Of a DNA stretch of 22,504 bases, positions 8,924-16,730 are shown piece after piece. This DNA is from Mikrocytos mackini. Taxonomy: Eukaryota > Endomyxa > Ascetosporea > Mikrocytida > Mikrocytiidae. Positions within the stretch are counted from its first letter, which is position 1; each line of letters opens with the position of its first letter. The stretch is taken from the NCBI GenBank assembly GCA_030180075.1, contig JASNJN010000002.1, positions 1-22,504 on the forward strand. The letters are read 5' to 3'. The notes under the pieces are model-generated. The model was not told where the DNA came from. It searched no databases and saw only the letters and a program-made list of their open reading frames with translations. Made by a program: the position numbers and the translations under genes.

Positions 8924-9202
8924 TTATGGGCCATCAATATATTGCAAAGACCCAGTTGTAAATAAAACATCCAAACTACTCATAAGTTCGTTTGCCAGTA
9001 AATCCACTTTCCCAATCAATTCATACATTTTTTCACCATTATTCCCTTCGTTTTCGATTACTAAATTCTCGTAATTGTTTGAATGTCTCAAGATGTCCAT
9101 TAACATATTTCCGAAATATGTATTATACATCCCCAATAAGTTAAACATCTCAGTTTCTACCAAATCTTTTCTTATGATCAATTTTATCGCTTTTTCCTCA
9201 TT
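8924..9202 (-). pseudogene. in-frame continuation of the membrane-protein gene beyond a stop
   Basis: Immediately after the TAA of the next gene (9203-9205 on this strand), the same frame stays open for 92 more codons to a second stop at 8924-8926. It has no ATG near its beginning; the first residues are NEEKAIKLIIRKD. It is Asn/Glu/Leu-rich and looks like ordinary coding sequence (for example ELIGKVDLLANELMSSLDVL). An open run of this length in this frame directly after a stop is unlikely by chance, so it is best read as the original C-terminus of the upstream gene. Confidence 0.55.
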
Positions 9203-10033
9203 TTAAGTTTCAGCTTCGACTATGTAAAAGTAATCCAATGTGTCTAAAATGATATATAATGGAATGATTACGGCTGTGTTCTTAAATACTGAAATCGAAG
9301 AAACTATATCTGTGTATCCCATATCTGACTTGTCTATGTTGTTATAAATATCGATTAATTCTAGTGTACTTTTGTTAAACTTGTTAGCTATGTCAGTAAT
9401 TAAGTCGTCCCAGATATTTAGCTCTTGTTCGTGTTTAGTGAAGAAAGAAGACTCAAATTTCTGTTGGAATAGTTCTTTGTATTTAAGTATATTTTCAACA
9501 TAAGTGCCCAATGAGCTGTCATGTAAAATTAGCAATATGGTAGTCTTTAATGTTTCTTTGTTGTATCCTTTGCTAAACTCGATCTTGTCAGATAAACCTG
9601 TAAGGCATGATTTAACAACATTGAAGTAGTTTAATGAACTTTTTATAGTCAACATGGCGGATCCTATAACTTTTCTGCTCAGGAATTCTCGGCGAACTTG
9701 CCAATTGGGAGGTATGTTCATGTTCGAAGAAGCAATATTGCATGAATGAGCAACATAACCTACTACTTCGCCGTTATATGCGAGAAGATTGTCTGGCAAA
9801 TTTGAAAGAATCTCTCGGATAGAAAGCTTCTTGTGACTGTTTGGGGATGAGTTGGCTTCCAACAAATTTAAATTATTTTTTCCTCTTTCTCTGGCTTTGT
9901 CTTCAACACGGATCCTTTCACTGAATGTCGACCATGTGAAGGCTCCCATGAATAACAAAATTGTTATTCCAATACACACTAAGTACAATAAGGACGCCTT
10001 CGTTCTTTTTTTTCGTTTCACTTTGTTGGACAT
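9203..10033 (-). CDS. unknown membrane-anchored protein, frame closed by an early stop
   Basis: This 276-residue protein was not recognised. It has a very basic N-terminus (MSNKVKRKKRTK) and one hydrophobic segment at about 14-35, so it is probably a type II signal-anchor protein. The rest is mostly helical in pattern and hydrophilic, with two or three further moderately hydrophobic stretches (for example near 254-272). The TAA at 9203 is followed in the same frame by 92 more coding-like codons, so the ancestral product was probably about 369 codons long. The locus is either a recent pseudogene, an allele with a shortened product, a readthrough gene, or a base error in the assembly. It is the third of three minus-strand genes after the coiled-coil and USP-like genes. 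No AAATTT motif sits close to the ATG. Confidence 0.65.
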   Translation of the reverse strand: MSNKVKRKKRTKASLLYLVCIGITILLFMGAFTWSTFSERIRVEDKARERGKNNLNLLEANSSPNSHKKLSIREILSNLPDNLLAYNGEVVGYVAHSCNIASSNMNIPPNWQVRREFLSRKVIGSAMLTIKSSLNYFNVVKSCLTGLSDKIEFSKGYNKETLKTTILLILHDSSLGTYVENILKYKELFQQKFESSFFTKHEQELNIWDDLITDIANKFNKSTLELIDIYNNIDKSDMGYTDIVSSISVFKNTAVIIPLYIILDTLDYFYIVEAET

Positions 10034-10516
10034 TTGATAAGATAATCAAATGTCTAGTTTCCGCTATCATTGGAAATTATACTTTTGTAAATTTGGTTTG
10101 CAATGACGTAGAAACAGAACGGGAGCACACGGATTGAAAGAATGAGTTTGAATGTTTTTTATTTTTAAAACCCATAAAATACTCCTGTTTCAATTTTAGG
10201 TCTAAACTAAATGATTTTATATAACAATGCCACATAACCACATCAACTCTACAAAATGTTATTAAGTGTTTCTTTTAGTGATATATTTACATTTAATGCA
10301 TTGTGAAGTAAGTTATCTTTCTTAATTCCAAATTTAGAGAAGTCAGGTTTAGTTTCAAGCCTATATAACGTCCATGGGTTATTAAGCTGAGTATTTTTAA
10401 GCTTCAAGTTGTCAGGCAGTTAAAAATATATTCCGTTTATTGGAAGAGTTAATCTTCAAAATTCTTTTCTTTTAATTTAAAGCCAACTTAAAATGCTTCC
10501 TCTCATTTATTTGCAG
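10034..10516. other. spacer with one ATG-less coding-like frame
   Basis: This 483-bp spacer lies between two minus-strand genes. On the minus strand, 10249-10419 is a 56-codon open frame bounded by stops, without ATG, and unusually protein-like (for example NNPWTLYRLETKPDFSKFG). It could be the 3' remnant of a decayed gene. Its length alone is not significant in AT-rich DNA. Confidence 0.3.
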
Positions 10517-11641
10517 TTAACTTTCTTCAAATAAGAACACGATATCATTTAAATGAGTTTCTTTATTAAGGTCACATTCTTCGATTTTGATCGAGTCATT
10601 TAAATCGAAGATTTCGAAGTCCATGTTGTAAAACTTTCCATCTTCTTCTAGATTGCAAGCGTAGACATGATTATCTGTACGTATTGCATATGATTTAAGT
10701 TTATATATTTTCTTAGTTGGCGCTATTTCAAGTTCTTTTATTTCTTCTATATTGTAGGTCACATCATTTTTTCGGTGGTATGCAATATTCAATTCAAAAC
10801 ATAACACAGTTGTCAGTTTATTAGTTTGTTTCCCGGTTAATAACTTCTGCAAATGCTGTTTGAAATTACCTAAGGCGTATTGTTCGTTTTGATCCTTTTG
10901 TACGATGGATTCCCTGATTGTTATCATAAATGAACGCACATTCCACAGTAAAAACTTTATATTGTCACGGAAAACTTCTTTAACGTACAACAATTCATTT
11001 CCAGTTGAGTACACCTCGCTCACAAACGAATACTCGGGGAAGAATATTGGATAGATTTGCCCTGGCATTTCAATTTCCAATCGTTCAAGAAGATGACTTA
11101 GGAATAAACTCATATCGCCGGGTTTATTGTTTTGTATAAGGTCCAGATAACCAAATCCTAAAGTAAGAAAAATGTTTCTATAAAGCTCTGATATGTCTTG
11201 CTTTAAAATAAGTTCATTGGCATAATAAAGGTCGAAGAATTCAACAAAGTAATGGATGAATAACATACTTTTATGGTTTTCGTTCTGTAACCTATATTTT
11301 GCTTGGACTATGATATGTCGCAATGTGTCTAGACTAGACAACATTTGCATTCCTGTTACAAACCAACATAGTCCGTCTCCAATAATATCTATCTTAATTT
11401 CGGTGCCATCCTTTGTATTTACAACCTTGTCTTGATTGGGGATCATTACAGCTTTAGTTCCGCTCTTTTTATTGGTAGATGCTTCTATATACACATACAG
11501 ATCCAATGGTACGAAGGGTTGACGAGAAACAAAAATCTTTTTCTTAAAGTTGAAAATGAAAACCAAAACATAGACTAAGTAGGCCATTAGAAATAGAACA
11601 CATACCGAACAGGCAGAGGCGTGATTCAACTTAAGGGGCAT
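10517..11641 (-). CDS. membrane-anchored ubiquitin-specific-protease-like protein
   Basis: This is a 374-residue protein starting MPLKLNHAS. The frame is open two codons further to a TTG, but the ATG at 11641 is the first and follows an A/T motif at 11650-11675. A hydrophobic helix (about 9-31) then a basic cluster (FKKKIF) suggests an N-terminal membrane anchor. At residues 88-101, GDGLCWFVTGMQML fits the USP/C19 Cys box (consensus GNTCYMNSxLQxL) with C92 as candidate nucleophile. Near the C-terminus, YKLKSYAIRTDNHVYACNLEEDGKFYNMD resembles, in separate parts, the His box (H325 candidate) and the following W/FYxxD segment. The order and ~230-residue spacing fit a minimal USP catalytic domain. 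The finger region and most other conserved USP residues are not recognisable, so activity is uncertain. Deubiquitination at a membrane is the inference. Confidence 0.5.
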   Translation of the reverse strand: MPLKLNHASACSVCVLFLMAYLVYVLVFIFNFKKKIFVSRQPFVPLDLYVYIEASTNKKSGTKAVMIPNQDKVVNTKDGTEIKIDIIGDGLCWFVTGMQMLSSLDTLRHIIVQAKYRLQNENHKSMLFIHYFVEFFDLYYANELILKQDISELYRNIFLTLGFGYLDLIQNNKPGDMSLFLSHLLERLEIEMPGQIYPIFFPEYSFVSEVYSTGNELLYVKEVFRDNIKFLLWNVRSFMITIRESIVQKDQNEQYALGNFKQHLQKLLTGKQTNKLTTVLCFELNIAYHRKNDVTYNIEEIKELEIAPTKKIYKLKSYAIRTDNHVYACNLEEDGKFYNMDFEIFDLNDSIKIEECDLNKETHLNDIVFLFEES

Positions 11642-11945
11642 GATCAACGATTTAAAGCTTTAAATTCAAATCACAACTTTTATTTCTCATGTTTGAAAAA
11701 CATACAACCATAGAGGCACCAGAACACATGAATTTAAAACAGCTGAGCATAAACAAGTTAATAAAACTATGTTTAACCCGAAGACTTAAATAGGCGGATT
11801 CTCGTCTCAGTAAATTGGTTTGAATTGTTCTATTTCAGGGAATATAAAAGTTACAAGTATATTTAAATTTTCTGGGAACATTTAAACAATCTATATAATT
11901 AGCTTATATTAATTGTTTATCTTTGAAACATCTTTATCTAATCCT
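11642..11945. other. spacer with start motif of the USP-like gene
   Basis: The spacer is 304 bp. At its left end, on the minus strand, GATTTGAATTTAAAGCTTTAAATCG (in + coordinates 11650-11675) contains an interrupted A/T palindrome just before the USP-like ATG. Nothing else was seen. Confidence 0.35.
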
Positions 11946-12893
11946 TTAATAATAAATACTTCTTACATTTGCCATGCATTCATTTAAACCCAATAGCGTT
12001 TTAATTTCCATTCGGAATTTCATGAGTCTATATTTGTTTATAAATATATTTAGTTTTCCCAGCTCTTCTTTCGATTTTTTAATGAAAATTCTTCTATTTA
12101 TTTCAATTTTCCTTTTATTCGAACGTTGTAAAGTTCTCTTGTGATTCAATTTCTGTAAGAAAAGTAGTTTGTTTTCGTTTCTGTAAACAGATAATAAATT
12201 CACTGCTTTGTTTAGATGGTTTTCTGGAATGTAGGTAAAATTGAGATGTTGCTTTATCTTCCTATACGGCTTAATATGTGGTTTAATAGAGTTAATATCC
12301 ACCAAGTTTGTATTGAAGTTATATTCCGGGTTAAAGTCGAGTTTAATGGGTTTAGATTCTTGGGAAATAGCTTGCGATTTGTATGTTTTAGGTTCTGCCA
12401 ACTTTGAACTTGCTAGTTTGTTTGAAGTTTGTATGATTGCTCTCAAAAAGTAATCGAGATTCTTTAATAGTTGCAAGGTATAGAGCTTTGAAAGAAGGAA
12501 TTTATTTTTGTTTGTTTGATGGCTAATATGACCCGTTGAAATTCTAGACAATAATGATACAAATCGTCGCGCTGTTGGTATGCTATCCTTGTCTTCCGTT
12601 CCCTGTTGTGGGATTTTTTCATGTTCAAATATCATCGAATTAAACTCATCAAGTCTATCAGCTAACATATTTTTCTTTATTAGTTTCTGAGGGCATACTG
12701 TATTAGTGTTTATTATTTCGAGCTTTTGTTGTAACATTGTGCCGGTCTTCTGTAGTCTTGCTAAGTTCAGTTGTAAGTTTTTTAATTCTTTTTGAAGGAT
12801 GGCTATTTCTGAATCATATTTTATTTTGTTCTCATACGAATCTTTGATGTCATTTAATATTTTCTCTTTGTCAATTCTGTAATATCTTTCCAT
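11946..12893 (-). CDS. unknown coiled-coil protein
   Basis: This is a 315-residue protein if it starts at MERYYRIDKEK. An ATG eight codons upstream (12917) is possible, but the sequence between the two reads AACTAATTTTAATTTCGAA, which resembles the start motif seen elsewhere. Residues about 10-60 form a strong heptad-like coiled coil (KNLQLNLARLQKTGTMLQQK). The middle is Ser/Thr/Lys/Pro-rich and probably disordered. The C-terminal ~100 residues are very basic (for example KRTLQRSNKRKIEINRR). No membrane segment and no known domain. It lies 49 bp downstream of the NOP-domain gene on the same strand. A structural or nucleic-acid-associated role fits the charge, but no function can be assigned. 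Confidence 0.7.
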   Translation of the reverse strand: MERYYRIDKEKILNDIKDSYENKIKYDSEIAILQKELKNLQLNLARLQKTGTMLQQKLEIINTNTVCPQKLIKKNMLADRLDEFNSMIFEHEKIPQQGTEDKDSIPTARRFVSLLSRISTGHISHQTNKNKFLLSKLYTLQLLKNLDYFLRAIIQTSNKLASSKLAEPKTYKSQAISQESKPIKLDFNPEYNFNTNLVDINSIKPHIKPYRKIKQHLNFTYIPENHLNKAVNLLSVYRNENKLLFLQKLNHKRTLQRSNKRKIEINRRIFIKKSKEELGKLNIFINKYRLMKFRMEIKTLLGLNECMANVRSIYY

Positions 12894-12942
12894 TTCGAAA
12901 TTAAAATTAGTTATCATTAGTTACTCTAATTATTTAAGCATT

Positions 12943-13731
12943 TTACCTTGAATTTTTATTTCTGTCGAATGGTTTATTTTTGTTATAAGTTGCCCCAGTT
13001 TTGCCTCCCTTCTTTTTTGCCTGTGAGATACATCTCGATCTATTCTTTATCTTCGTTAAATATTCCATAGCTATCTCTTTTCTGTTTGGAGCATTCCAAT
13101 AGTCTAGTTTCGCACACAGCGTTATTTTGGCTGCGAGTGTTCTGGCCAACTTACCTTTGTCTTTTTTATTGCGGACTAGGTTTAGCAGACCTGCGTTATA
13201 TATGACGCCAAACTTCGGTGTGTTTGTTTTGTTCCGTATAGCCATTTGAAGGGTCCGTTCTGCTCCCATTATTTGTATCGACGAAGAGGGTAGAAACGCC
13301 AACTTCTTCAAAGAGGAATGTTCCCCAAGTAGCTTCAGTGTGAATGGTTCGCCCAATAATGTAACCAGAGCAGTTAAATCCTTCTTTATATGCTTGGCTA
13401 CTTCTTCGTCTATTTTTGCCTTTTCGGCCTTGCTTGCCTTAATTTCTTTGACAATTAAACTTAGCAACTCCTGATCTTCTAAAGATAAAGGATGTCCCAC
13501 CGTGGTTTTAAATAGCTCTAACAAACCTGGGTACCCATCTATCTCGATGTTAAAATTACAATTGGATTTATCTACAAAATCAATGAAAGATTCTGGGTCA
13601 GTTAGTTTGGTCTCTAATTCAGGAAAGTTCAGTGCGACGAACGATCGAACCCGCTCTATGTTCTGAAGCACACTGTCTTTCATGTTGTTACTAAGCTTTA
13701 TAAGTATCGATATGGCCGTCTTTTCCAACAT
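12943..13731 (-). CDS. NOP-domain protein (Prp31 / Nop56 / Nop58 superfamily)
   Basis: This is a 262-residue protein starting MLEKTAISILIKL. The frame is open to an ATG at 13860, but that extension is antisense to the p24 signal peptide and lacks family similarity, so 13731 is preferred. The NOP domain is clear: an NFPELE segment (about 36-41), a two-helix coiled coil (about 85-120), then SIQIMGAERTLQ and TPKFGVIYN (about 151-180) and GKLARTLAAKITLCAKLD (about 194-211), ending in a short basic tail (KKKGGKTG). NOP domains bind k-turn RNA with 15.5K/Snu13. TPKFG favours Nop56/58 (box C/D snoRNPs). The very short N-terminal region and the IxxVxxFV...FPELE spacing favour Prp31 (U4/U6 snRNP). The Nop56/58 N-terminal domain is absent. 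Which paralogue it is stays open. Confidence 0.75.
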   Translation of the reverse strand: MLEKTAISILIKLSNNMKDSVLQNIERVRSFVALNFPELETKLTDPESFIDFVDKSNCNFNIEIDGYPGLLELFKTTVGHPLSLEDQELLSLIVKEIKASKAEKAKIDEEVAKHIKKDLTALVTLLGEPFTLKLLGEHSSLKKLAFLPSSSIQIMGAERTLQMAIRNKTNTPKFGVIYNAGLLNLVRNKKDKGKLARTLAAKITLCAKLDYWNAPNRKEIAMEYLTKIKNRSRCISQAKKKGGKTGATYNKNKPFDRNKNSR

Positions 13732-13762
13732 TTTGTTCTTTGTAAAATAATTTTTCAAAATT
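13732..13762. promoter_or_regulatory. 31-bp bidirectional promoter between NOP-domain gene and p24 gene
   Basis: Only 31 bases separate the two divergent start codons. The sequence is almost pure A/T with AATTTTTCAAAATT, an inverted-repeat-like core usable in both directions. It must serve both genes, or each promoter extends into the neighbour's coding region. Confidence 0.5.
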
Positions 13763-14449
13763 ATGAAATACCTTATTCTTTCAACGGCTATATTAGCTTT
13801 CCTATGTGATACAAATGCGGTAACATTTGATATACCGGCGAGCAACAGAGAATCCTGCATTCATTACAACATTAAGAACGACATAGCCTATCAGTTTTCT
13901 TTCGAAGTAACTACCAAGAACGAGAATGAAGAATATGAGGAAGAAATGTTCGACGAAAAGAATGGGGATGAAACCAAGGAAACCGTTCCTCATTTATGGG
14001 TTAAAATAACGCAAGAATCTGGGAAAACACTGTACAAAGGGAAGATAGCCGGGGAGGACTCTGTCACTCTCCGTTCTCAACTGTCCGAACTGGTAAAGGT
14101 TTGTTTCTATAAGGCCACATATTCAACGACGGATCTTATCGTCACAAGCGACATCTCGGGAAACTTCGAGGTTGTTAAGGCAGGGAAAGAAGGGACCATC
14201 AATAAAGATATGGAAAAGATTTATTACAATGCAATCAATATCAGCCACACATCACGACAGATTAATTATTGGGTCGATAGAATTAAAAACAATATTTTAG
14301 TAACGACTAGTTTGATCGAGAAAACATCGCGATTAGCAATGTTGATTTTTGTGGTCAAAATAGTCCTTCTTGGAATATACTTTTATAACCGGAAACGTTT
14401 TTGCGTTCGGTGGAATAAAATGATAGCAGAGAAACAGAAGGTTAATTAA
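13763..14449 (+). CDS. p24/emp24 family cargo receptor (TMED)
   Basis: This is a 228-residue type I membrane protein of COPII/COPI vesicles between ER and Golgi. Residues 1-19 (MKYLILSTAILAFLCDTNA) form a signal peptide. The GOLD domain follows (about 20-137), with the family's cysteine pair at C32 and C114 and the typical FSFEV and CFYKA strands. A Glu/Asp-rich loop (about 54-73) interrupts it. Residues 149-188 are the membrane-proximal coiled coil, 190-208 the transmembrane helix, and the short basic cytosolic tail (from YNRKRF) ends in KQKVN rather than a classical KKxx. Length and order are normal for the family. Its start lies 31 bp from the divergent NOP-domain gene. Subfamily (alpha to delta) not determined. 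Confidence 0.85.
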   Translation: MKYLILSTAILAFLCDTNAVTFDIPASNRESCIHYNIKNDIAYQFSFEVTTKNENEEYEEEMFDEKNGDETKETVPHLWVKITQESGKTLYKGKIAGEDSVTLRSQLSELVKVCFYKATYSTTDLIVTSDISGNFEVVKAGKEGTINKDMEKIYYNAINISHTSRQINYWVDRIKNNILVTTSLIEKTSRLAMLIFVVKIVLLGIYFYNRKRFCVRWNKMIAEKQKVN

Positions 14450-14603
14450 AATAGTGAAAATCTTTTCTTCAATTTGAGGTTTCCCGTGAAAGTTGGGAAT
14501 TGAGAATGGAAGGTCATAATGCAAATAAAGTTTGATTTGGCTTGTTTAAAACAAAATTATATTGACGATTGTAAATAACAATAATAAGTTAAGCAGGAGC
14601 TAA

Positions 14604-15689
14604 TTAGTCCTTCAAGTTTACCCAGTCATCATTAACTTTAAATTCGCCTTCCTTGTTAGTTTTTTTCTTAAAGCCGAATTTCTGGTCGTTGGCTTTCTTT
14701 TTTCGAGATGCAATCAGTTCACTGGTAGCTTTATCAATTTTACTTTCTTTAGAGCTCTGTGTTTTGTTATCATCATAAGATCGCTTTTCGCTGTATTCTT
14801 TTTTCCCATTTCTTTTTTCGTTGCGGCCGTTATAATTCCCTCTTCTGTCACCATAACTTGGCCCGCGATTTTCCTGTAGACTGTCATACTCGTCAGAAGC
14901 CCGATAGTTCTGTTCTCTCTTATTATCATACTGGTGTTTATTTTCGAACCGAGGCTTCCGCATGAAGTGTTCTCCTTCGCCCGAGTAACCCTGTTTTTGT
15001 GTATTGTGTTGCGGTTTATAATATTGCTTCTTGTACTGACCGTCATCTCTGTCATCTGAATATTGGCCTGATCTCTTGTGTTCCCGGTAATCATCTTCGT
15101 AAATCGAGCGATCATTGTTAGACTCGTATTTAGGACGCTGTTCGAAGTCTCGGCTGTCTCGTCTGCTGTGATGGTGGTGGTGTCTGAAGAACGAACCCAA
15201 TGATGCTTTGATGGCGTGTTGTGTGGTGTATTCTCTGAAGTTTTTCAGAATTGGGAAGTTTTCAATGTATTCAACCCTCGTCTGACCAAACCCGCCCAGT
15301 CTTCGGTTTGAAAGACCTCTATAAACTTTAACGGCCTGTTCGGGAGTTCTTACACTGTAAATTATGTAGTTATTTTTGTGTCCCTCACTGATGACAGCAA
15401 ACTTGTCAACTTCGAGCGAAGATTCCTCGAGATCTCTTTTGAATGAGCTGTAAGTATACGTATCTTTTACGTTAGGTATTATGAATAAAGCAGGGTAGTA
15501 TCTGTCTTCCAAGGGAATATCAAACTTTTCAGCGAGCTTCTTGGTTTCTTGGCGAGAAAAATCATCTTCCTTTCTTTGTTTGTAGCTTTTCTCGGTTATT
15601 GTCATCTTCTCAAATTCATCTTCATGGACGATCTTTCCCCCGAGAGCAGTGTTGGAAGCCCAAGACTTGTGGTTTTGTGAGAATGTCAT
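14604..15689 (-). CDS. RRM-like, charged low-complexity protein, probably RNA-binding
   Basis: This 361-residue protein has no confident family. Residues about 66-142 have the alternating strand-helix pattern of an RRM-like fold (PALFIIPNV as beta-1, NNYIIYSV as a beta-3-like strand, then the helix TPEQAVKVYRGL). The usual aromatic RNP1 motif is weak. Residues about 168-330 are low-complexity, rich in Arg, Asp, Tyr, Gln, Gly and Ser, starting with a run of five histidines; such tails often bind RNA or form granules. The C-terminus is Lys-rich and ends KVNDDWVNLKD. An A/T motif (15706-15729) lies upstream. It is divergent from eS1 and tail-to-tail with p24. A translation- or mRNA-related factor is a guess from composition. 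Confidence 0.7.
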   Translation of the reverse strand: MTFSQNHKSWASNTALGGKIVHEDEFEKMTITEKSYKQRKEDDFSRQETKKLAEKFDIPLEDRYYPALFIIPNVKDTYTYSSFKRDLEESSLEVDKFAVISEGHKNNYIIYSVRTPEQAVKVYRGLSNRRLGGFGQTRVEYIENFPILKNFREYTTQHAIKASLGSFFRHHHHHSRRDSRDFEQRPKYESNNDRSIYEDDYREHKRSGQYSDDRDDGQYKKQYYKPQHNTQKQGYSGEGEHFMRKPRFENKHQYDNKREQNYRASDEYDSLQENRGPSYGDRRGNYNGRNEKRNGKKEYSEKRSYDDNKTQSSKESKIDKATSELIASRKKKANDQKFGFKKKTNKEGEFKVNDDWVNLKD

Positions 15690-15995
15690 TTGCTGTGTTA
15701 GTATTAGATTTAAATTTTTTAAAAATAGAATACGAAACCCTGAAATAAGGCGACTCTAAAATTATTTATTCGAAAATAAAGAGGTATGATAAGATGCCAA
15801 GTATTGTATGCATGGTTTACAGGAATTAGTATAGATTTCAAAATAAAATATCCTAATCCGCAGGGTTTGGGCGTGTGAATATTAACATATAGAACGAAGT
15901 TTCATATTTAGAGATAGACTATTTGTTTGTGACAAGTGGATACATTTTCCAAGTTTTAAAATTTAAAATTTTAGAAAAACAAACAAATACTTTTC
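15690..15995. promoter_or_regulatory. divergent promoter region between RRM-like gene and eS1
   Basis: This 306-bp spacer lies between two divergent starts. A minus-strand A/T motif lies at 15706-15729, and the long motif TTTTAAAATTTAAAATTTTA at 15954-15973 lies 22 bases before the eS1 ATG. No gene was seen. Confidence 0.45.
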
Positions 15996-16730
15996 ATGAC
16001 ACTCGGGAAGTCCAAAAAGTTCATCAAACAGCTAAACCGGAAGAAGAAAACCGATAGTTTCCTGAAGAAACAATGGTTTAGTTTGAGAGGTCCAGCCGTA
16101 TTCGAAAAAAGTTTCTTAGGGCAAACAATTGCAAACAAGTCTGTGTCTCGATTTAAATCCGAAGACAGTCTTCGAGGAAGGATTGTGGAGACTAATCTTG
16201 AGGAACTATGCCCATCTGTCCCAGACGCGGCCGATAAGGTGTTCAAGTTCAAAGTTCCTACAAACGGAGCTGAAATGGGAGCGATCACCACCACCCAATG
16301 CTTGGCCGTTTTCGATGGGTTCAGGACAACTACACACAAGAGGAGGAGTATTGTGAAAAAACACCAGACTCTTATAGAAACATTCTGCAAAGTAACAATT
16401 GCAGATACTCACACACTTTACTTCAAGATAGTTTGCAACACATGGAGTGACCCAGCCCCTAAGCAAAGGAACAGGACCTCGCACGTCAAGAAGAGAATTA
16501 TAAAGAGAATTAGACGACACATCCAGAGAACCATCACCGACATCACTTCGAGAAAGGACATCAACGCAATAATGAACCTCCTTGCTAACGGAGAGCTGGA
16601 AGAGAAGATGCGCAAGTGTGCAACATTGGTGATACCTGTTAAAGATATGCTGATCGAAAAAGTCAAAGTAGTCAGTCTTGGTGAAACACAAGGTGAGACA
16701 ACTTTCAAGAACCAGCATAAAGTAAAGTAA
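15996..16730 (+). CDS. RPS1: small-subunit ribosomal protein eS1 (S3a)
   Basis: This 244-residue component of the 40S subunit lies near the mRNA exit site. Recognised by its N-terminal KKWFSL-like block (KKQWFSLRGPAVFE), GRIVETNLEEL, FDGFRTTTHKRRSIVKKHQTLIE, the WSDPAPKQRNRTSHVKKRIIKRIRR block and the closing KVKVVSLGE. It is slightly shorter than animal and yeast eS1 (about 255-265), as is usual in microsporidia. No intron interrupts the frame. The start is supported by the long A/T motif just upstream. It is tandem with eL15. The sequence is visibly less AT-rich than its neighbours, as expected for a highly expressed gene. Confidence 0.95.
   Translation: MTLGKSKKFIKQLNRKKKTDSFLKKQWFSLRGPAVFEKSFLGQTIANKSVSRFKSEDSLRGRIVETNLEELCPSVPDAADKVFKFKVPTNGAEMGAITTTQCLAVFDGFRTTTHKRRSIVKKHQTLIETFCKVTIADTHTLYFKIVCNTWSDPAPKQRNRTSHVKKRIIKRIRRHIQRTITDITSRKDINAIMNLLANGELEEKMRKCATLVIPVKDMLIEKVKVVSLGETQGETTFKNQHKVK

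Noticed and set aside
13732-13860. N-terminal extension of the NOP-domain gene to the ATG at 13860
   Set aside because: It is antisense to the p24 signal peptide, has no family similarity, and a good start at 13731 leaves a sensible divergent promoter.
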